DNA from: Gemmatimonadota bacterium
GTDB taxonomy: Bacteria; Gemmatimonadota; Gemmatimonadetes; Longimicrobiales; Gaopeijiaceae
NCBI GenBank assembly: GCA_003559555.1
Contig: PWLA01000309.1
Span: 1-32,837 of the forward strand
Direction of reading: 5' to 3'
DNA: 32,837 nt
In this document: positions 31,701-32,837 of the stretch, one piece after another
How positions within the stretch are numbered: position 1 is the stretch's first letter
How the letters are laid out: each line of letters starts with the position of its first letter
Notes under the pieces: generated by a model
Databases searched by the model: none
What the model saw: the letters and a program-made list of their open reading frames with translations, nothing else
Told to the model about the DNA's origin: nothing
Translations under genes and position numbers: made by a program

Positions 31701-32759
31701 GCCCAGGAGGAAGACGGCCGAGACCGCCAGCACCAGCAGGTGGCCCAGAGTCACGCCGGGGACCCCCGGAAGCAGAAGCCCGCCCGGAGAAAAGAGTTCC
31801 GGGGCACCCAGCAGCCCGCCCAGCGGAAGAATCAGGATGAGTCCCGCAAGGGTGGCACTGTGGATCGCCAGTCCGGCCCGGGACCCTTGAACCCACCGGA
31901 GTCCGATGAGCCAGACCAGGGCCATGAGGAGCGCCACGGCCCGTTCCCACCAGAGGGCACGGGCCTCCAGCGAGTCCGCCTCCGACAGCGGGGTTACCGT
32001 GACGCTGAAAAGCACCCGGTCCTCCCAGCGGAGGTCCCAGACGCTCTCGCCTTCGACCCGGTCTTCCCGGGAGATGTGGATCCGGGCACCCCTCCGCTCG
32101 AGGAACCGGGAGGTGAAGTCGTCCCGATCCTGATCCAACCCAGGAGGAAGATCGGCACTCAGGAGTACAGCCGCCACGGCCGTGCCCCGCTGCTCCGGAA
32201 GGGGGTGGGTCACGTACAGGTACCCGAAGAGGGCACCATCCTCGTAGAGATATCGCTCCTGACCGAACCGGGCCCGCTCGGGAAAGGGGCCCTGGTGGAG
32301 TCCATCCCAGGCCAGAAGCTCGCCTTCGGGTCCGAACACCGCCACCCCGTTCACCCCCTCCCTGACAAGCCCTCCAGGCAGGGTCGGCCCCTCTTCCCCT
32401 GCGGCCCTCCAGACCCCGCCGACCCGTTCCACTGCGGCCTCAGCCCTCCGGAGCAGGGCGTCCAGGTCCCGATCCAGGTGCTCCTGAACCCGGGTCTCCC
32501 AGTCCTGCACATGTTCGTCCCAGGTGGCCGAAAACCGTCGAAGGTCTCCCTCGGCGGCGAAGCCCAGGGTAATCCCCACCACCAGCAGACCCAGACCGAT
32601 GGCCGCCGGCCGCCCCCGGGGCGGGCGCACCAGCAGGGCGGCCCCCACCCCGGCAGTGGCCAGAGCCAGAAACCACGGACCGGCGCCGCCGATCCAGGCC
32701 CCCATCGCCAGGAGGGCCCCGGACAGGCAGAGCAGCGGAAGGAGTCGACGTGGGGACAA
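28716..32759 (-). CDS. Very large NtrY-like sensor histidine kinase, polytopic
   Basis: A 1347-residue kinase. Three membrane segments (about 5-69) precede an extracytoplasmic part (70-268) that starts with a coiled helix (FSATWDEHVQDWETRVQEHL). A block of about eight membrane segments follows (270-510), then a second extracytoplasmic part (511-715), segments at 717-743 and 765-790, a third extracytoplasmic part (791-912) and a last segment (914-938). The cytoplasmic end has HAMP (938-992), PAS (995-1105), HisKA with phospho-acceptor His1123 in QVAHEVKNPLTPIKLG, and HATPase with LLENAREAL, DDGVGIP and SGLGLAI. The H-box style is NtrY. The start is a TTG at 32757-32759; Met19 would cut into the first membrane segment. 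Typical NtrY proteins are about 700-770 residues. No response regulator is adjacent. Confidence 0.92.
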   Translation of the reverse strand: MSPRRLLPLLCLSGALLAMGAWIGGAGPWFLALATAGVGAALLVRPPRGRPAAIGLGLLVVGITLGFAAEGDLRRFSATWDEHVQDWETRVQEHLDRDLDALLRRAEAAVERVGGVWRAAGEEGPTLPGGLVREGVNGVAVFGPEGELLAWDGLHQGPFPERARFGQERYLYEDGALFGYLYVTHPLPEQRGTAVAAVLLSADLPPGLDQDRDDFTSRFLERRGARIHISREDRVEGESVWDLRWEDRVLFSVTVTPLSEADSLEARALWWERAVALLMALVWLIGLRWVQGSRAGLAIHSATLAGLILILPLGGLLGAPELFSPGGLLLPGVPGVTLGHLLVLAVSAVFLLGVVHRERTPSLPPWLTLPGAILLGVAIMAGMDAGVSYELLSEGERGWVTFQVVAGLLVGLLFTVALLLTRSEGDRIRPVLLAGGLGVALVLAILGAWRVRTGPEIPAWSAVLWIVPLAMAALSLPAGRRWGDGVVHLALGFILAAGLTLPWAWSLQVEARMVVAEEEVERLGTRPDPFLEFLLLRAGEEARELAATGRNAVETLYGAWVRSGLAAEGVPVWLTVWSPDGEAQEELRIGVTGERPDLPLDLVQQAIMEADVRLRGFDLADVHYMAVAPLSRGAAISLVAPPRRTLATRSPLGPLFSPAQDEPDPLVLIPLMPGEAPGATEGIEWVRAPDGWQGELYLAFPDEIYHGHYLLELPGHALIVARSTLLLLLALGGGLVVWGLGRRVARGDGMIPGALGPWLTSFRGRVTLALFAFFLVPSVAFGTLAYQTLAGAAVRTAETLAERAVEEAASWYGEVGGAMDVLARRAGSDLLLYEEGELVAGSLPELADLGLYQGWLPPELHRRIAEGEELMTTTTASLGGWDYVVAYRRIAGGQVLAAPAPLQAGATALRQRDVADLIGFAVVLGAGLSVLLSFLVGRALTRPIQTLRVASERVGAGNMGVHLPEDRADEFGAVFGAFNRMVDRLGRTRRALIRSSRRTQAIMEEVATGVVALDPDGKVTLANPRAERLLGVPLPRRQTLPAGEGPEDPRSVLAHWVERYMRDGLQEAATELQFGDRRIRVRARRVSRRGPPGSAVVSLEDVTDELRTERILAWGEMARQVAHEVKNPLTPIKLGVQHIRRAWQDEHPDFDRILERNAEAILGEIERLARIASSFARFGAPSAMGGEPPEAVDVQEVMREVLALYQAGDGPVSFDFRGVGEVPRVSAREGELKEVLINLLENAREALPSGGAVAVEAEQMDGDVELRVIDDGVGIPEDLLPRIFEPHFSTRSGGSGLGLAIVRRLVESWGGRIWAESMPREGTTMTVRLRPWSAVASQGADAAPVET

Positions 32760-32837
32760 GGCGCTTGCCCGATCAGCAGGCAGTCTGAAGGTTCAAGAGG
32801 GTCGGGAACGCTCCGGGTCGTATGCCCGGATCGTGTG

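Overview
This is a GC-rich bacterial chromosome segment (about two thirds G+C by eye) with densely packed genes. I see no mobile elements, no CRISPR array and no rRNA or tRNA genes. The gene set points to a Gram-negative, free-living bacterium: a TonB-dependent receptor, TolC and RND efflux, lipoproteins with lipoboxes, a Tat-exported amidase, and proton-translocating transhydrogenase. Protein style suggests Gemmatimonadota or a neighbouring phylum (short primary-type sigma factor, NtrX/NtrY-like regulators, outer-membrane receptor with a carboxypeptidase-regulatory N-terminal domain). The phylum is inference; nothing in the window proves it.

Layout. Positions 1-6662 are all on the minus strand: the 5' part of a sigma-70 factor gene, signal peptidase I, an NtrX-type sigma-54 activator, a membrane-anchored protein of unknown function, RNA 2',3'-cyclic phosphodiesterase, a cysteine-desulfurase-family enzyme and a beta-propeller lipoprotein. 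The lipoprotein gene lies directly downstream of a TonB-dependent receptor gene (6689-8920). That receptor is preceded by a clear cobalamin riboswitch (about 8962-9155). I read this block as a vitamin B12 uptake operon: a BtuB-type receptor plus a BtuG-like propeller lipoprotein. The sequence just after the aptamer can form a hairpin that hides the receptor's ribosome binding site.

From 9264 to 20333, also on the minus strand, lie a YifB/ComM-type AAA ATPase and a four-gene efflux operon read in the order tolC-like, membrane-fusion lipoprotein, RND pump 1, RND pump 2. Two different RND subunits with one adaptor and one outer-membrane channel recall the MdtABC arrangement.

A HAD phosphatase gene (20588-21298, plus) is divergent from the efflux operon. 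A Tat-exported amidase (minus) follows, then a plus-strand operon for three-subunit NAD(P) transhydrogenase, pntAA-pntAB-pntB (23610-26428).

The right end (26531-32759, minus) is a three-gene unit: a 1347-residue NtrY-like sensor kinase with about 14 membrane segments and three extracytoplasmic portions, a 215-residue helical protein resembling RsbRD-type sensor domains, and an aromatic-L-amino-acid-decarboxylase-type PLP enzyme.

The observations I rate highest are the riboswitch-controlled BtuB/BtuG-like pair, the oversized polytopic kinase with its small partner and decarboxylase, and the enlarged two-cysteine surface loop in the TolC-like channel.
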